Below, one piece after another: positions 53,400 to 63,591 of a DNA stretch of 64,000 nt. The notes beneath the pieces are model-generated. The model saw only the letters and a program-made list of their open reading frames with translations, made no database searches and had not been told where the DNA came from. The position numbers were made by a program, and so were the translations under genes. The DNA is from Pictodentalium vernedei (Eukaryota > Mollusca > Scaphopoda > Dentaliida > Dentaliidae): the NCBI GenBank assembly GCA_031216915.1, contig CM062290.1, forward strand, positions 167,295,453 to 167,359,452, read 5' to 3'. Each line of letters begins with the position of its first letter. Positions within the stretch are counted from its first letter, which is position 1.

Positions 53400-54499
53400 C
53401 CATTTCCAAAATACGTTCGAACTCGACCCCCCTGTCGTTCTTTCGTCCTAATAAGACTGCTATTTCGTACTCTCCGATTATCGTCTTTAATCTTATTTAC
53501 TTTATTTCGTGCTTGGTGGTATTCTTCCTTAGCAACTATGCCCTCATTGCTTTCCGCCCTCTCAAGTTTTCTACTTCTCCTGTATGCAGCACATTTAGCT
53601 TTTCTTCCCTTTATGGCCCTTTTCAGTTCTTCGTTCACTCTGTACCCAAGTCCCCGTGTTGGCACCCTGACCTTTTCTACACTTTCCTTTCCTGCCTCCA
53701 CCAGGCTCGCAACTATGACGTCGGCCATCTTCTGGACACTGCCCCTCTTGGGTACGGTTGCAAGCTTTGGTTTCAGTTTTTCATTGAACTTCGCCCAGTC
53801 GGCATCTTTTTTGAGTTCCCAAATCTCCTTAGAGCTTCCTTTGCTTTTTACTAGAGTTTTGGCCCTGATCGTCACTGTAATCAAGTTGTGATCACTATCC
53901 ACCTCCATTTTACCCTCCTCATCCACTTCTACCCCTATCACCTCCCTCCATAAATTAATATCTGTGAGGATGTAGTCGATTATTGATTTTCTGTCGTTCC
54001 TCTCCCAGGTCCATTTCCCCTTACACCTCGCGTCCCTGTTCAGAATCTTCAGACCGAGCTCGTTTGTGAAGTTCAACAGCTTCCTTCCATTCCTGTTGAT
54101 TTTATTGTCCCCATCCTCTATGCCTTCTTCATCATTACCTATGTGGCCATTAAAGTCACCCATCAGAATTATACCGAGCCCCTTGTTTTGTAATTCGGTG
54201 ATATTGGACCTCAGTGTTGAGTATATCGAATCATTCCATTCGGGTTTGCTTCCCTCCACCGCACAATACACAACCCCAAGGGCAATACTTTTGTTTTTCA
54301 GACTGATTTTTACCTATCCAATTTCTTTCGATACCTCAGCCGGGGTGCTGATGTTTTCCAGGTCTGTGATCAGCGATGGTTTTAAATTCTCTTTAATGTA
54401 CATGCCTACCCCTCCCCCTTTTTCTGGCCTTCCGTTCGCCCTACACCTATCCATACGTACCCCCTTATTTGGTCTACCCGCTCCTCGTGTCTTACCCAC
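53396..54499 (-). pseudogene. LINE copy B endonuclease domain (middle of ORF2)
   Basis: The frame after the first shift begins with GGGVGMYIKENLKPSLITDL, hits a TAG at 54314-54316 (Trp in copy A), and then continues as YCAVEGSKPEWNDSIYSTLR, IILMGDFNGHIG and DSDHNLITVTI. Asp/Asn and Ser-Asp-His active-site motifs are intact. The frame ends near 53396, where another shift moves the coding phase just before FWKWVNKR. Confidence 0.75.
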
Positions 54500-55470
54500 G
54501 TTTCGCTTAAGCCCATGACGTCAAACTCCTTTGCCTCAATCAATGTAGTAATTTCACTTACTTTCCGGTGGAGACCCTGGATATTGCTATAACCCACTTT
54601 CAGGGTGTCAAGGTTGATTGGCTTCCGCCTACTGGTCCCTTTATTATCTAGTCCCTGTATGTTTGTATATCCCACTTTGTGTACCTGTTCTTTCCTTGGG
54701 AAGCTATTCCTATTGATTTGGATTTTTGGTCCCTTTTCCTTATCCCCCTTGTCCCATTTTTTACACCTATGGTTCGTGACACAATTTCTGTGATTATTCC
54801 CCCCTTCACTGACCCCCCTCCCCTCCCTATACCAAAAAGGCTCCACCACCTGCAACATATTTCTTCCTAAAACCTCTGTACCCCTTGGGCTAAGATGGAG
54901 ACCATCCCTTCCATATAGGTCATTTCTGCCCCAAAACGATCCCCAATTGTCTACAAAGGGTATCCCAAGTTCCTTACAATACTCCCCCAGTTCCTCGTTG
55001 GTCCCAATGATCCGCGAATTACACTCGCCCCCACCACCTAGTACTGGGAGAAGCCCCGAAACCACTACCTGTGCATTCTTGGCATTCAGTTGAGTTATTA
55101 AGTCCTTGTAAGTCTCAATAAGCTGAACTGATTTTCTCTCCCTGATGTTGTTGGTCCCCACGTGTACAACAACCACTGGGTCAGGGCCTGACCCCTTTAC
55201 TAATCCATCCACTCTGTCCCTTAGGTCCTCCACCCTAGCCCCCGGAAAGCACAAATTGGTCCTGTTGACACTGTCGGGCCCACACACCACCCTATCCAAC
55301 CCCCGCACTATACTACTCCCTGCAACCACCAACTGCCTCTTCCTGTCCTTTCCTGTCCTCTTTCCCGTCCTACTACCCCTACTACCCCTGTTACCACCTC
55401 TGTCCCCACTGGGCCGGCTCGCAATCTTGCACTTCGCCACACTAACCCCCATGCCTACCGCCACCTCCAC
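54406..55470 (-). CDS. LINE copy B ORF1 esterase fused in frame to start of endonuclease
   Basis: The frame gives LVVAGSSIVRGLD, VVVVHVGTNNIRERK and DGLHLSPRGTEVLG, the SGNH hydrolase blocks. It then continues without a stop through a basic linker into VGYTNIQG and VGYSNIQGLHRKVSEI and MGLSETWV of the endonuclease. The VGYxNIQG segment is present twice about 26 residues apart. The frame ends at GQKKGEG after a frameshift, and the endonuclease continues in the next frame. Whether the ancestral element had one fused ORF or two is open: copy A separates them by a stop and a 44-bp gap. The first listed codon is not ATG, and the true start may be further upstream. Confidence 0.75.
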   Translation of the reverse strand: MEVAVGMGVSVAKCKIASRPSGDRGGNRGSRGSRTGKRTGKDRKRQLVVAGSSIVRGLDRVVCGPDSVNRTNLCFPGARVEDLRDRVDGLVKGSGPDPVVVVHVGTNNIRERKSVQLIETYKDLITQLNAKNAQVVVSGLLPVLGGGGECNSRIIGTNEELGEYCKELGIPFVDNWGSFWGRNDLYGRDGLHLSPRGTEVLGRNMLQVVEPFWYREGRGVSEGGNNHRNCVTNHRCKKWDKGDKEKGPKIQINRNSFPRKEQVHKVGYTNIQGLDNKGTSRRKPINLDTLKVGYSNIQGLHRKVSEITTLIEAKEFDVMGLSETWVRHEERVDQIRGYVWIGVGRTEGQKKGEG

Positions 55471-55505
55471 CTCTTCGGACCCAACCTGATCCTCAGAATT
55501 CTCGA

Positions 55506-56330
55506 AAGTGTGTTTAATTCGAAACCTTTAAACTTAGCCAAGGTGTTCCGGTAGCATCATTCTGTAGATGTCCATAACAGAATTTCGATTTGGCCCCAAG
55601 GTGTTCCGGTAGTATCTGTAGATGTCCATAAAGGTTTAGAATTTTTATTTCGCTCAATGTGGTCCCAGTGGAATCACTTTTATTGTTATTGTTAGAAAAT
55701 GGGTTTTAATTGAAAGGCGCCAAGGGTGTTTAATTCCAAACCTCTAAACTATGCTAAGGTGTTCCGGTATTATCTGAAGATGTCCATAAACGTTTCGGAA
55801 TTTTGACTTGGCCCCAAGTAGTTCCAGTGGAACCACTTTTATTGTTAGAAAATCATTTCCCGGTTGAAGGCTACTTGGGGTTTAATTCGAAACGCTGAAA
55901 GTGTATTCATATGTTCAGACAGGGAGTTTTGATGTGCATAAAGGCTTCGGATTTCTTATTTGACCCCATGTGGCGCCCGTCGCACCTCTCATGTCGTTAG
56001 ATCGGTTTTCCGATGGAAGGCTCCTTGAGGTTTTAATTCGAAACATTGAAAGTGTGTTCATACGTTCCAGTAGGTTGTCTTGATGTGCATAAAGGTTTGG
56101 ATTTTTTAATTCGGCCCATGTGGTGCCCGTAGTGACACTTTTGTCGATAGAGAATTAGTTTCCGGCGAAAGCTGACGGGTTTTAATTCGAAATATTGTTC
56201 ATATGTTCCGATATGGTGTCTAGATATGCATAAAGGTTTCAGAATTTTGATTCGGCCCCATGTGGCACCCGTAACACCACTTTTGTCGTTAGGGAATCAG
56301 TTTCCGGCAAAAGGAATTGGGATTTTAACT
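55506..56330. repeat. ~150-bp tandem array (right part)
   Basis: Five or six imperfect units carry GTTTAATTCGAAA, GTGTTCCGGTAGTATCTG, GATGTCCATAAAGGTTT, TTGATTTCGGCCCC-like and GTTAGAAAATCGGTTTCCG-like landmarks. The GTTCCG landmark recurs about every 145-155 bp. The left part of the same array is at 50990-51160. Confidence 0.65.
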
Positions 56331-56629
56331 TCACGACCATAATTGGATTCACTGGGCGTATCCAGCAGTACCCGGTGTCGGCGGAAAGGGGGAAAGAATA
56401 AGCTTTACAATGGTGTATTACACGACCGTTGGCTGTTTTTGGGTTGTTCATAATAATAATAATAACTGGGAGAAGTCGCAGAAAAAGGCCGAAAAACACT
56501 TAGTCGGACAGCTTGCTGTTCAGTGGAAAGTGGGTTTTGAGCAACAATTATTCTCCGATTTATTATCAAAATTCGATATAATTTTTTCCGATTTCTCAGC
56601 TTGTGCCGAGTACCTGTGATACAGAGTCC
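56331..56629. other. Spacer with AAT microsatellite
   Basis: TAATAATAATAATAAC at 56450-56465 resembles the 3' tail of the esterase LINEs on the minus strand. It may mark the 3' end of the old fragment that follows. Confidence 0.35.
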
Positions 56630-57290
56630 TCTGTTTTCTAATTCCGTGATATTGGATCAAACTATTGAGTATACATTGAGTCATTCCATTCAGGCTTGCC
56701 ACCATCTCTTGTATAGGCTAGTATACAATTCCGGGACGAACACTTTCGTTTCCAAGTTAAGTTAACTTTTACCCATGAACAAAATTTCTATGGATACATC
56801 AGTCGGGGTGCTGACGTCAGCCATATCTCTGATCAACAAAGTTTAATTCATAGCTCTTTAATCTACACGCATACCCTCCTCGCTGTTTTGTCCTTGGGTT
56901 CGTCCTACACATATCTACACGCAACCACTTATTTGGTCTCCCCGTTCATCACGCCTTAACCATATCTCGCTAAAGTCTGTGACATCAAAATCTCCATTCC
57001 TCTATATCAGTATCACCATTTCATTTACCTTTCTGTGTAGACCATGGGTGTTGCTGTTCCCCACTTTCAGAGTACCAGGGTTCATTGACTTTCCTCTATT
57101 GTACATCGTGTATTTTCTGGAGGGTAGCTTCTGCGTTCTCTCGCCCTCCGCTCCCTCTTGTTCTTTCCACTTCTGTTCCCTGGTTGTTGTCTCCCCCACT
57201 CGTCCCCAAAAGGCTTTGCTATCCGTAAAATTATTTCTCCCAACACTTGTGCCCCTATCTTGCACTGACGGCATGTCGTTTCAAAGGAAA
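56630..57290 (-). mobile_element. Old fragment of the esterase LINE family (copy C)
   Basis: On the minus strand the segment LGTLKVGNSNTHGLHRKVNE (about 57010-57070) matches the ORF1-ORF2 junction of copy B, and the stretch at 56630-56720 matches the endonuclease around NSIYSTLRSNITEL. Many stops and indels break the frame. The copy is clearly older than A and B and is cut at both ends. Confidence 0.65.
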
Positions 57291-57362
57291 TCGTGTGGTG
57301 AATTTCTTTTTACATTGTCTACATGCAAAACATATACGGTCAACATTTTCCTGTAAATGTGT

Positions 57363-58471
57363 GGGATACGGACACCTGCCCCCGGCTGTTTGCCCCCCTT
57401 GTCAAAATTGACAGAAGATGACACCTGCCCCCCTTAGGATTTTCCAGGACTGGACACCTGCCCCCCCTCCCTCCAACTAAATTTTATTAACAGGACACCT
57501 GTCCCCAGTTAATTTTTATACTGTGGACACCTGCCCCCCACCCCCACCCCCACCCCCACCCCGCTGGTTTATATACCTTGGACACATCTAATAATAAAAA
57601 CTAAAAGTGTCAAAATGTGTCAATTTGATTTATTACCAAAACAGAACTTGTTTCAAATAACAACAATAACATACAGGTACATAATCTTGAGCAATAGAGC
57701 AGTTACATATAATACATAATAGCACATCAATACAATAGGAACCCATTTAATCTTATTTTAATAGCACTCAAGTATATTCCCCACCATTGCACAAAAATAT
57801 TTTTCTAGAAGGTTCATATGAATTTCATAACACATTTGTCAACACTCGCTTGGTAGTTGAAATTTTTAATCCAACTAACAAACAACATTGTCATTCAAAT
57901 TATCCATAAATTTTTGGCTGATTGGTCTGTGGCAGTAGAAAACATATTTTTCCAACTTGATAAAGGCCGAACAGTCGAAAATGTGTCGACAATTTCAATG
58001 ATAATGTTGTTCATTATATTCTACTCCCCATTGGATAAAAGCCTTTGTAAAATGTATTTTGTCAATGAAATGATAGAAATGTGGCAGTTAATGGAACAAG
58101 CTCAAAGTCTATTCAAGCAGACTTCAAAGCATACCAGCAAAAAGATAACTGTATGGATTCATTTCTTTGCTTTAGCTTGTGTGTAGAGAGTGCATCTGTT
58201 GAATATTTACAGTAAAAAGCCTGTTCATTTCAATAAGTTCATATAACATTTTTGTTAGAAAATGGGCCATATGTCCAAGGTGTATAAACCAGCAGGGGGT
58301 AGGTGTCCATGGTATAAAAATTAACTGGGGGCAGGTGTCTTGTCAATAAAATTTAGTAGGGGGACAGGTGTCCAGCCCTGGAAAATCCTAAGGGGGGTGT
58401 CCTCTTCTGTCAATTTTGACATGGGGGGGGGGGGGGGGGGCAAACATCCGGGGGGCAGGTGTCAGGGATTC
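57363..58471. mobile_element. DNA element with ~200-bp inverted repeats and 8-bp target duplication
   Basis: The left arm, about 57370-57585, and the right arm, about 58262-58463, are reverse complements across blocks such as GTCAAAATTGACAGAAGA, CTTAGGATTTTCCAGG, CTAAATTTTATT, CAGTTAATTTTTATAC and GCTGGTTTATA. Each arm holds several GGACACCTGCCCCC words. AAATGTGT flanks both sides (57355-57362 and 58472-58479). The 650-bp core is AT-rich and carries a 109-codon open frame (57857-58186) with no recognisable domain and no ATG at its first open codon. An 8-bp duplication suggests hAT mobilisation, but the ends are not canonical. Confidence 0.75.
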
Positions 58472-58479
58472 AAATGTGT

Positions 58480-58980
58480 ACGATGACTTCGGTCTGCACT
58501 GTAAACCCATAAAATTCGATATGGTCTACACAGTCACCAACGCATGTTGTTCAAACTAAAATACGACAGTACTGAACTACTTTTGGTGACCACGTTTGGT
58601 AAATTATATTCAACTACATACAACGAACAAGATATACACAAAATATTGGGTGTATGTTGTCAATGCGCAAAATTCATGAAATATAATCTCCGTCACAGCT
58701 TCGATTTTCGAAGACTGAAATTGCGGGCACTTCGAACGCCGACAATGGGGCATGCACACATACTTCGAGGAAACCATGAGCCTCACGGAAGAACCTGTTC
58801 AGCCGTGAACATTCCTATATCAAAAGAACGTCAAAAAGTCTCAGATAAATAGAAGAGCAAGATAACTTTAAAGGCACCTAGACTCCCTGTTCGACTGTTT
58901 CCCTTCTTCATCTTGCTCAATCTGTAAAACAAAAAAAAACCACGGTGTTGAGTATGAGGCAGCGGAACATTTCCCAAGAG
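58480..58980. other. Spacer with no gene
   Basis: The open frame at 58544-58852 shows no domain. No RNA gene or repeat is recognised. Confidence 0.3.
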
Positions 58981-58984
58981 ATAT

Positions 58985-59035
<51 letters not shown>
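58981..59035 (-). repeat. (ATTT)n tail of the SINE
   Basis: About thirteen uninterrupted ATTT units lie on the plus strand. This is the 3' terminal repeat of the SINE on the minus strand. Confidence 0.9.
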
Positions 59036-59036
<1 letters not shown>

Positions 59037-59087
59037 GGTCACATACTTATGCACAATGGCTAATCATGACCGTGACAGTTTTACGGG

Positions 59088-59386
59088 AACAAATTGTTCA
59101 CACGACGCTGCGGTTAAATTGTAGTGATTTAAACGGACATAAATTTGATAGGTTTGTAAGTGATAATGCATCTTGTGGCTGCGGTCATGTATATGAAGAC
59201 ACTGAACACTATTTATTAATGTGTCCTCTATATGCAGAACAAAGAAATTCGCTTCTAATAAAATTGAGCCACGCCACTAATATCACTCTTATGCTATATG
59301 GGGATACGGAGAAAACTGCCTTGGAAAACGCCAGTATATTTAGTGCGGTTCAAGAATATATTAGGGAAACGATGAGATTCCAGTGA
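59088..59386 (+). pseudogene. C-terminal end of a LINE ORF2
   Basis: The frame encodes HTTLRLNCSDLNGHKFDRFV, then CGCGHVYEDTEHYLLMCPLY, the C-x-C...H...C cluster that closes many LINE reverse transcriptases. It is the 3' remnant only: the RT core is missing through 5' truncation. It stops with a TGA just before 59387 and is followed by about 330 bp of 3' UTR containing a TTGTA repeat at 59608-59628. Confidence 0.8.
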
Positions 59387-59715
59387 CTGGTTTATTTCCA
59401 GTGGAAAAGAACCCTGACAATGACCTTTGCTGTATTGGGTGAGAGAGATTTTAGTGGGCCTATCATATAAATGAAAGTAGATTGCCTCCACACCCAATAG
59501 ATAGGTAAATTATTTAAAGTAAATGGTGGGATATAGTATGGTACTTTCTCTTTCTTTCCACTTCATTGGATCAGTTTCTGTTTTATGTACAGTTGCACCT
59601 GCACCATTGTATTGTATTGTATTGTATTTCTCTGTAGGGTACGGCGTTAATATAGGCATTGCCTGTTCGCCAAACCCCATTTCACTGAGGAAATAAAAAT
59701 ATTGTTTAAAAAAAA
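59088..59715 (+). mobile_element. 5'-truncated non-LTR retrotransposon inserted in the SINE
   Basis: AGTTTTACGGG is duplicated at 59077-59087 and 59716-59726. The insertion ends in a poly(A) run after GAGGAAATAAAAATATTG. The coding part is the last ~100 codons of an ORF2 from a LINE family different from copies A-C. The uninterrupted SINE copy at 40635-40831 shows the pre-insertion sequence. Truncation, target duplication and poly(A) together are the marks of target-primed reverse transcription. Confidence 0.9.
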
Positions 59716-60075
59716 AGTTTTACGGGTGGAGGAAGCCGGAGTACCCGGAGATAACCACCGAGCAACGACGAGCAGCTGCTAGCTCCCCAACATCGTAACT
59801 CCGCACTGCAGCACAGGCGGGGTTAGATTGGTTGAAGACATGCGCACCATCGACGCGCAGTACGCCTTACTTAGTACACGGCGTCATCGTTCCCCCATGT
59901 GGACAATCGGGGTGAAGTGCCTTGCCCAAGGCCGACACAACGCGGGAGTGTGAATCAGTCGCTGAAATGGTCACCCATCCAACTACTAACCGCGCGCTCA
60001 ACGTTGCTCAACTTCGGCGATCTGACGAGAACCGGTTACCGCGACGCCACCGCGCCCCCTCCCCAGGAGATAGGC

Positions 60076-62559
60076 CTATAGAAGATCGCCGGACTAGCTG
60101 AAACAGTTGCTGTAGTTTCCTAATCTAGGCTATAACATAAATGTTTAGTTCAGTCCGTGTCCTTCCAGTCCGCACCCAGGGAGAACTTTTCTTTCAATCG
60201 CATGGGCGGGGCTACCCGTAATTTTTCGGGGGGGGGGGGGGGCTGTCCGACCTGTAACGGGTCGACCTGCTACTTTTCAGTAAACGCAGAGTTTAAAATA
60301 TATCTACGTTTTTCATAATGTTTGGATCGTAGAAAATCAGTACACATATTTCGCGGATTCCAACAATATTGTAACTTAAACCGATTTTTCCAAGCAGAAG
60401 ACCAAACATCTCTCTTCATTGCCTCCTTCAAATGGGCCTTCATAGAGTCTGAAACAATAAAAGTGATGACGCATAGGAAAGAACTATCCAAGATTTTCGG
60501 ATACATTCTTAAAAACAGTTAGAAGAGATCCGGAAAAACAGGAAAGTTTCGTGATATGAGAAGAAAAAGACTGAAACGCAAAATTTCTGGCACTTCTTGA
60601 AAATGTGCCCGTAAACCATCGCCTCACCTTTGAAATAAACGAGGTCGAAATAATAATTTTTTTAGTACCCGTTGCTTGATATGTGTGTTAACGCGTCAAT
60701 TTTGAAAATAAAAGGTGGAATAAAAAAATGCTGAGGTTTTCATTTTTATTAAAACAAAATGTGCCATTAAGTCTGGAAAGAAAACAATGTGCTATTAATT
60801 TGGCATGGAGCTGTATATTGTCGATTGATGGAAAGAAAGATTATTCCGAAATAAGGCTTATCTTCAGACTGACAATTTTCTCCAAACTTGATTGGATTTT
60901 TATTATACTACCAAACAGCACTTTCGCTTTCCCCTCGACTCACGAATCGCAATGTCCGGTGACCGGTTACATCAGTTACGTTCAATGACGATAATATTCA
61001 CACTATTTTCTCAGCAAAAGTAAGGCTATAAAGTATGCATTGCAAAGAAGAAGAAATAAATAAAAATTGAGCATTGAAAAAAAAACAATAGGATACCTAT
61101 AAAAAATACGACCATAGAGTAGTGCGACCAGGTGCTGCTCACACTTCTACTGTACCATGATAAGAACGACTGTCACGTCCCAATGGTTAACATATACTGT
61201 CATTGCAAAAACGTTTGTTTGCTCCCTCGCGCCCCCTAAATTGTCCATCGAATCACCACCAATGCTTGCATGGGTAGTCAAATCATGAAGGGTAGGCCTA
61301 TGATGCTGAAAGTTGGTGTTTCCATACGGGGAGGCAAGACAAAAGGAGTGCAGTGAGGTGAAAATGCCGTGTTAAATGCGTATAGTCCAGCAGAAAAATG
61401 GGTTTGGTACGTACACATGAAGGTTTTTTTTTATCCTGCTCAATACTATGGGACTCACTGATCATATTTTCGCCGGGTGTCCCCTGGCACCCCTGGTCAA
61501 TTTTTTTCATGGCCTTTTGAGTAAGGAGTAATATTTTTTCGAAGATGTGTTTGTCTTCAGTTTCCGTACAAGATTTTTTAGTTCAATGATCGTTGAAACA
61601 AGGCTATACCCAGTACCTTTCTATCAATAATTAAAATGGCAAAATGGAAGATTAATATACATAAATTTAGCCACAGGTATCACTTAACTGAATATTTGAA
61701 GTAGAAATACCCATCTGCACTCGGAAGTGATGCAATCTCTAAAAATAAACAGCCTTGGGAAAATAAATTGTTTCAATAAACGTTTGAAGCATTCTATTGA
61801 CATCTTGCATTATTTGATGAATATTCCAGATAAAAAAGAGGGTGATTTGATGACTTTTGGACCTAAAAAATACAATTTACATTTGATGTGTTTTTGTAGG
61901 GAATTCCCTGAAAAATATGTGCACGTGACAGGAACTTCCCTTGCTGTCAATTTTTACTTATTTGTTGCATGACCCCCTGTTTTGGGGTCAGAAAAAGTTG
62001 TCTGAAGGGCTATACTTGACAAAGATATTTGAATGCTGAAGTTAAAGTGATGCGTTTATATTTTTTTTTGCCTGAACGTTAGAATGGTCGCCTATAGGAA
62101 AATATTTAGTTCTGTGATTCCAAAAGGAAATATGTTTTTTTTGCTTCCAAACCAGATTATTTTGGGGGATTATTTCACAATTAAATGTCCATTGGGGGAC
62201 CACACACCCTAGAGAACTGTTATATTGTTTTGAAAATTTGTTTTTTTGTCACAGTCAGTAACAAAGGCTATATATTGCCAAAACTAAGGCAGTTAATGCA
62301 AACAGTTTCACATCTTGAGCAAGTGTATTTACCAGGAGCACACTATATAACCTCTGGCAGCTGCTAACTAACAGCCTACCTTACCCTATTAACACATTTA
62401 TTTAAACCATGATTCCCCTGCATAGTACTAGAGGCAGGGTGATTGCAACGTTCACCCCCCCCCCTCCCAAAACACCATTCAAACTCACAGTCAAACAACC
62501 TATACTGCAAGTAGGTATAAATGGCCGATTCTAGACCACATGTACACAAAAACGTACAC
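60076..62559. other. Non-coding stretch
   Basis: No gene is supported. A G-run lies at 60229-60242. TATAGTCCAGCAGAAAAATGGG at 61379 resembles the TAGTCC terminus of the element at 31963, but no partner end was found. A C-run is at about 62454-62465. Open frames here (such as 60728-60988 and 61727-61972) have no recognisable domain. Confidence 0.3.
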
Positions 62560-63420
62560 GAACACGTACATGTACGTGTACCGCCATAGGGATTCAGTGT
62601 TAAATCGTGTACAGAGTGTAAAAAATGTTGTTTTTACAAAGTGGTCCAGAATCGGCAAACGCAGTTCCTCGAACTTTTAACCTTTCAAACAGCCGTTGGC
62701 GAACGAGTGAAATTCGACACATCGCTCGGAAGGGAAAATGTACGAAATTCGAAGAAAACGTAAATTTAAAAATTTTACTCAACGTTCTCATCGTGGATCA
62801 GACTTTCAATCTATCGTTGGCGAACGCCGGCAAAAAACGCTTTGCCGATTCTAGACCAGCATCAAAAATGCGGTTTGCCGATCCTGGACCACTGACGTTC
62901 GCGATCGCGTTTCGAATGGGCGAGAGTGCGATCCGATCGGTGAAACCGATTTGCCAATTCTAGACCACGAAAAATCGATCTCAAAACGTTTTCTCGACGT
63001 TCACCAACGGTGAAAAGTGGGTGTAAAGTGTAGTTACTCATCGAGGATTTTTTCCAAACTGATTGCAGTTTCCGGTACATCATCAAAATGCGGTTTGCCG
63101 GTTCTGGACCACCGGCGTTCGCGATCGCGTTCTGGACAGTCGAAGGTGCGATCTGATCGGTGAAAACGATTTGCAGATTCTAGACCAGGAAAAATCTCAA
63201 AACGTTTTCCCTACGTTCGCCAATGGCGCGAAGTGGGTGTAAAGTGAAGTTACTCGTCGAGGAATTTTTTCCAAACCAAACGGAAAAAAAAATCGAGTTT
63301 GGAAAATTAGGACCGATGGAAATTGTCCGTCCACGTTTTGTCATCGCTGTTAGTGATCGAGAACTGATGAAACCATTGGAGGGAACTGATGAAAACGTCA
63401 AATCCTCACGAGTTTTGTGA
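62560..63420. repeat. Imperfect tandem and inverted array with TTCTAGACCA landmark
   Basis: Words such as GATTTGCCAATTCTAGACCA, ATCAAAATGCGGTTTGCCGG, GTTCGCGATCGCGTT, CTCAAAACGTTTTC and AAGTGGGTGTAAAGTGAAGT recur two to four times with a period near 200-220 bp. Parts of the first unit (62630-62700, GGTCCAGAATCGGCAAACGC) are in inverse orientation. Open frames of 65-112 codons on both strands come from the repeat. Confidence 0.55.
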
Positions 63421-63469
63421 GGTGAATCATAATGGAATCGGTTTTGTCAAGAGGAAATAAAAAAGTTAT

Positions 63470-63491
63470 TGATATATATATATATATATAG
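63470..63491. repeat. AT dinucleotide microsatellite
   Basis: About ten TA units lie between the array and the terminal open reading frame. Confidence 0.9.
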
Positions 63492-63591
63492 GAGAGAAAA
63501 AAAAATACATAAATAAATAGTTATTTAAAAAATAAATATTGAATCGAATAGATAAATAAAATATACATGAATCAGGAACGATTCCCAGATT

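Larger units (their letters stand above)
51161..55505 (-). mobile_element. Non-LTR retrotransposon copy B (same family as copy A)
   Basis: The element reads right to left and ends at 51161 with a TTATTATTATTA tail, immediately outside CGCGACAAATCAGCGGCTGG. Its proteins are about 65-70% similar to copy A by eye. It carries three frameshifts (near 54420-54490, 53420 and 51730) and one nonsense codon (54314-54316). The 5' part has esterase and endonuclease in one continuous frame, unlike copy A. It interrupts a ~150-bp tandem array. No target duplication is obvious, as is common for CR1-like LINEs. Confidence 0.85.
58981..60075 (-). mobile_element. 5S rRNA-derived SINE (SINE3 type), split by a LINE
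   Basis: Reading the minus strand, the head TCTCGTCAGATCGCCGAAG, then GGTTAGTAGTTGGATGGGTG and ACC, matches the internal promoter half of 5S rRNA (CTCGTCTGATCTCGGAAG ... GGTTAGTACTTGGATGGG). The body has CCTTGGGCAAGGCACTTCAC, common in animal SINEs. The tail is a run of AAAT repeats at 58981-59034. A 5'-truncated LINE occupies 59088-59715. Without it the SINE is about 470 bp. It would be transcribed by RNA polymerase III from the 5S-like promoter. Fragments of the family lie at 30503, 40635 and 42982. Confidence 0.8.

Noticed and set aside
59960-60050. Functional 5S rRNA gene
   Set aside because: Only part of 5S is present, with many substitutions, and it is joined to a SINE body and AAAT tail.
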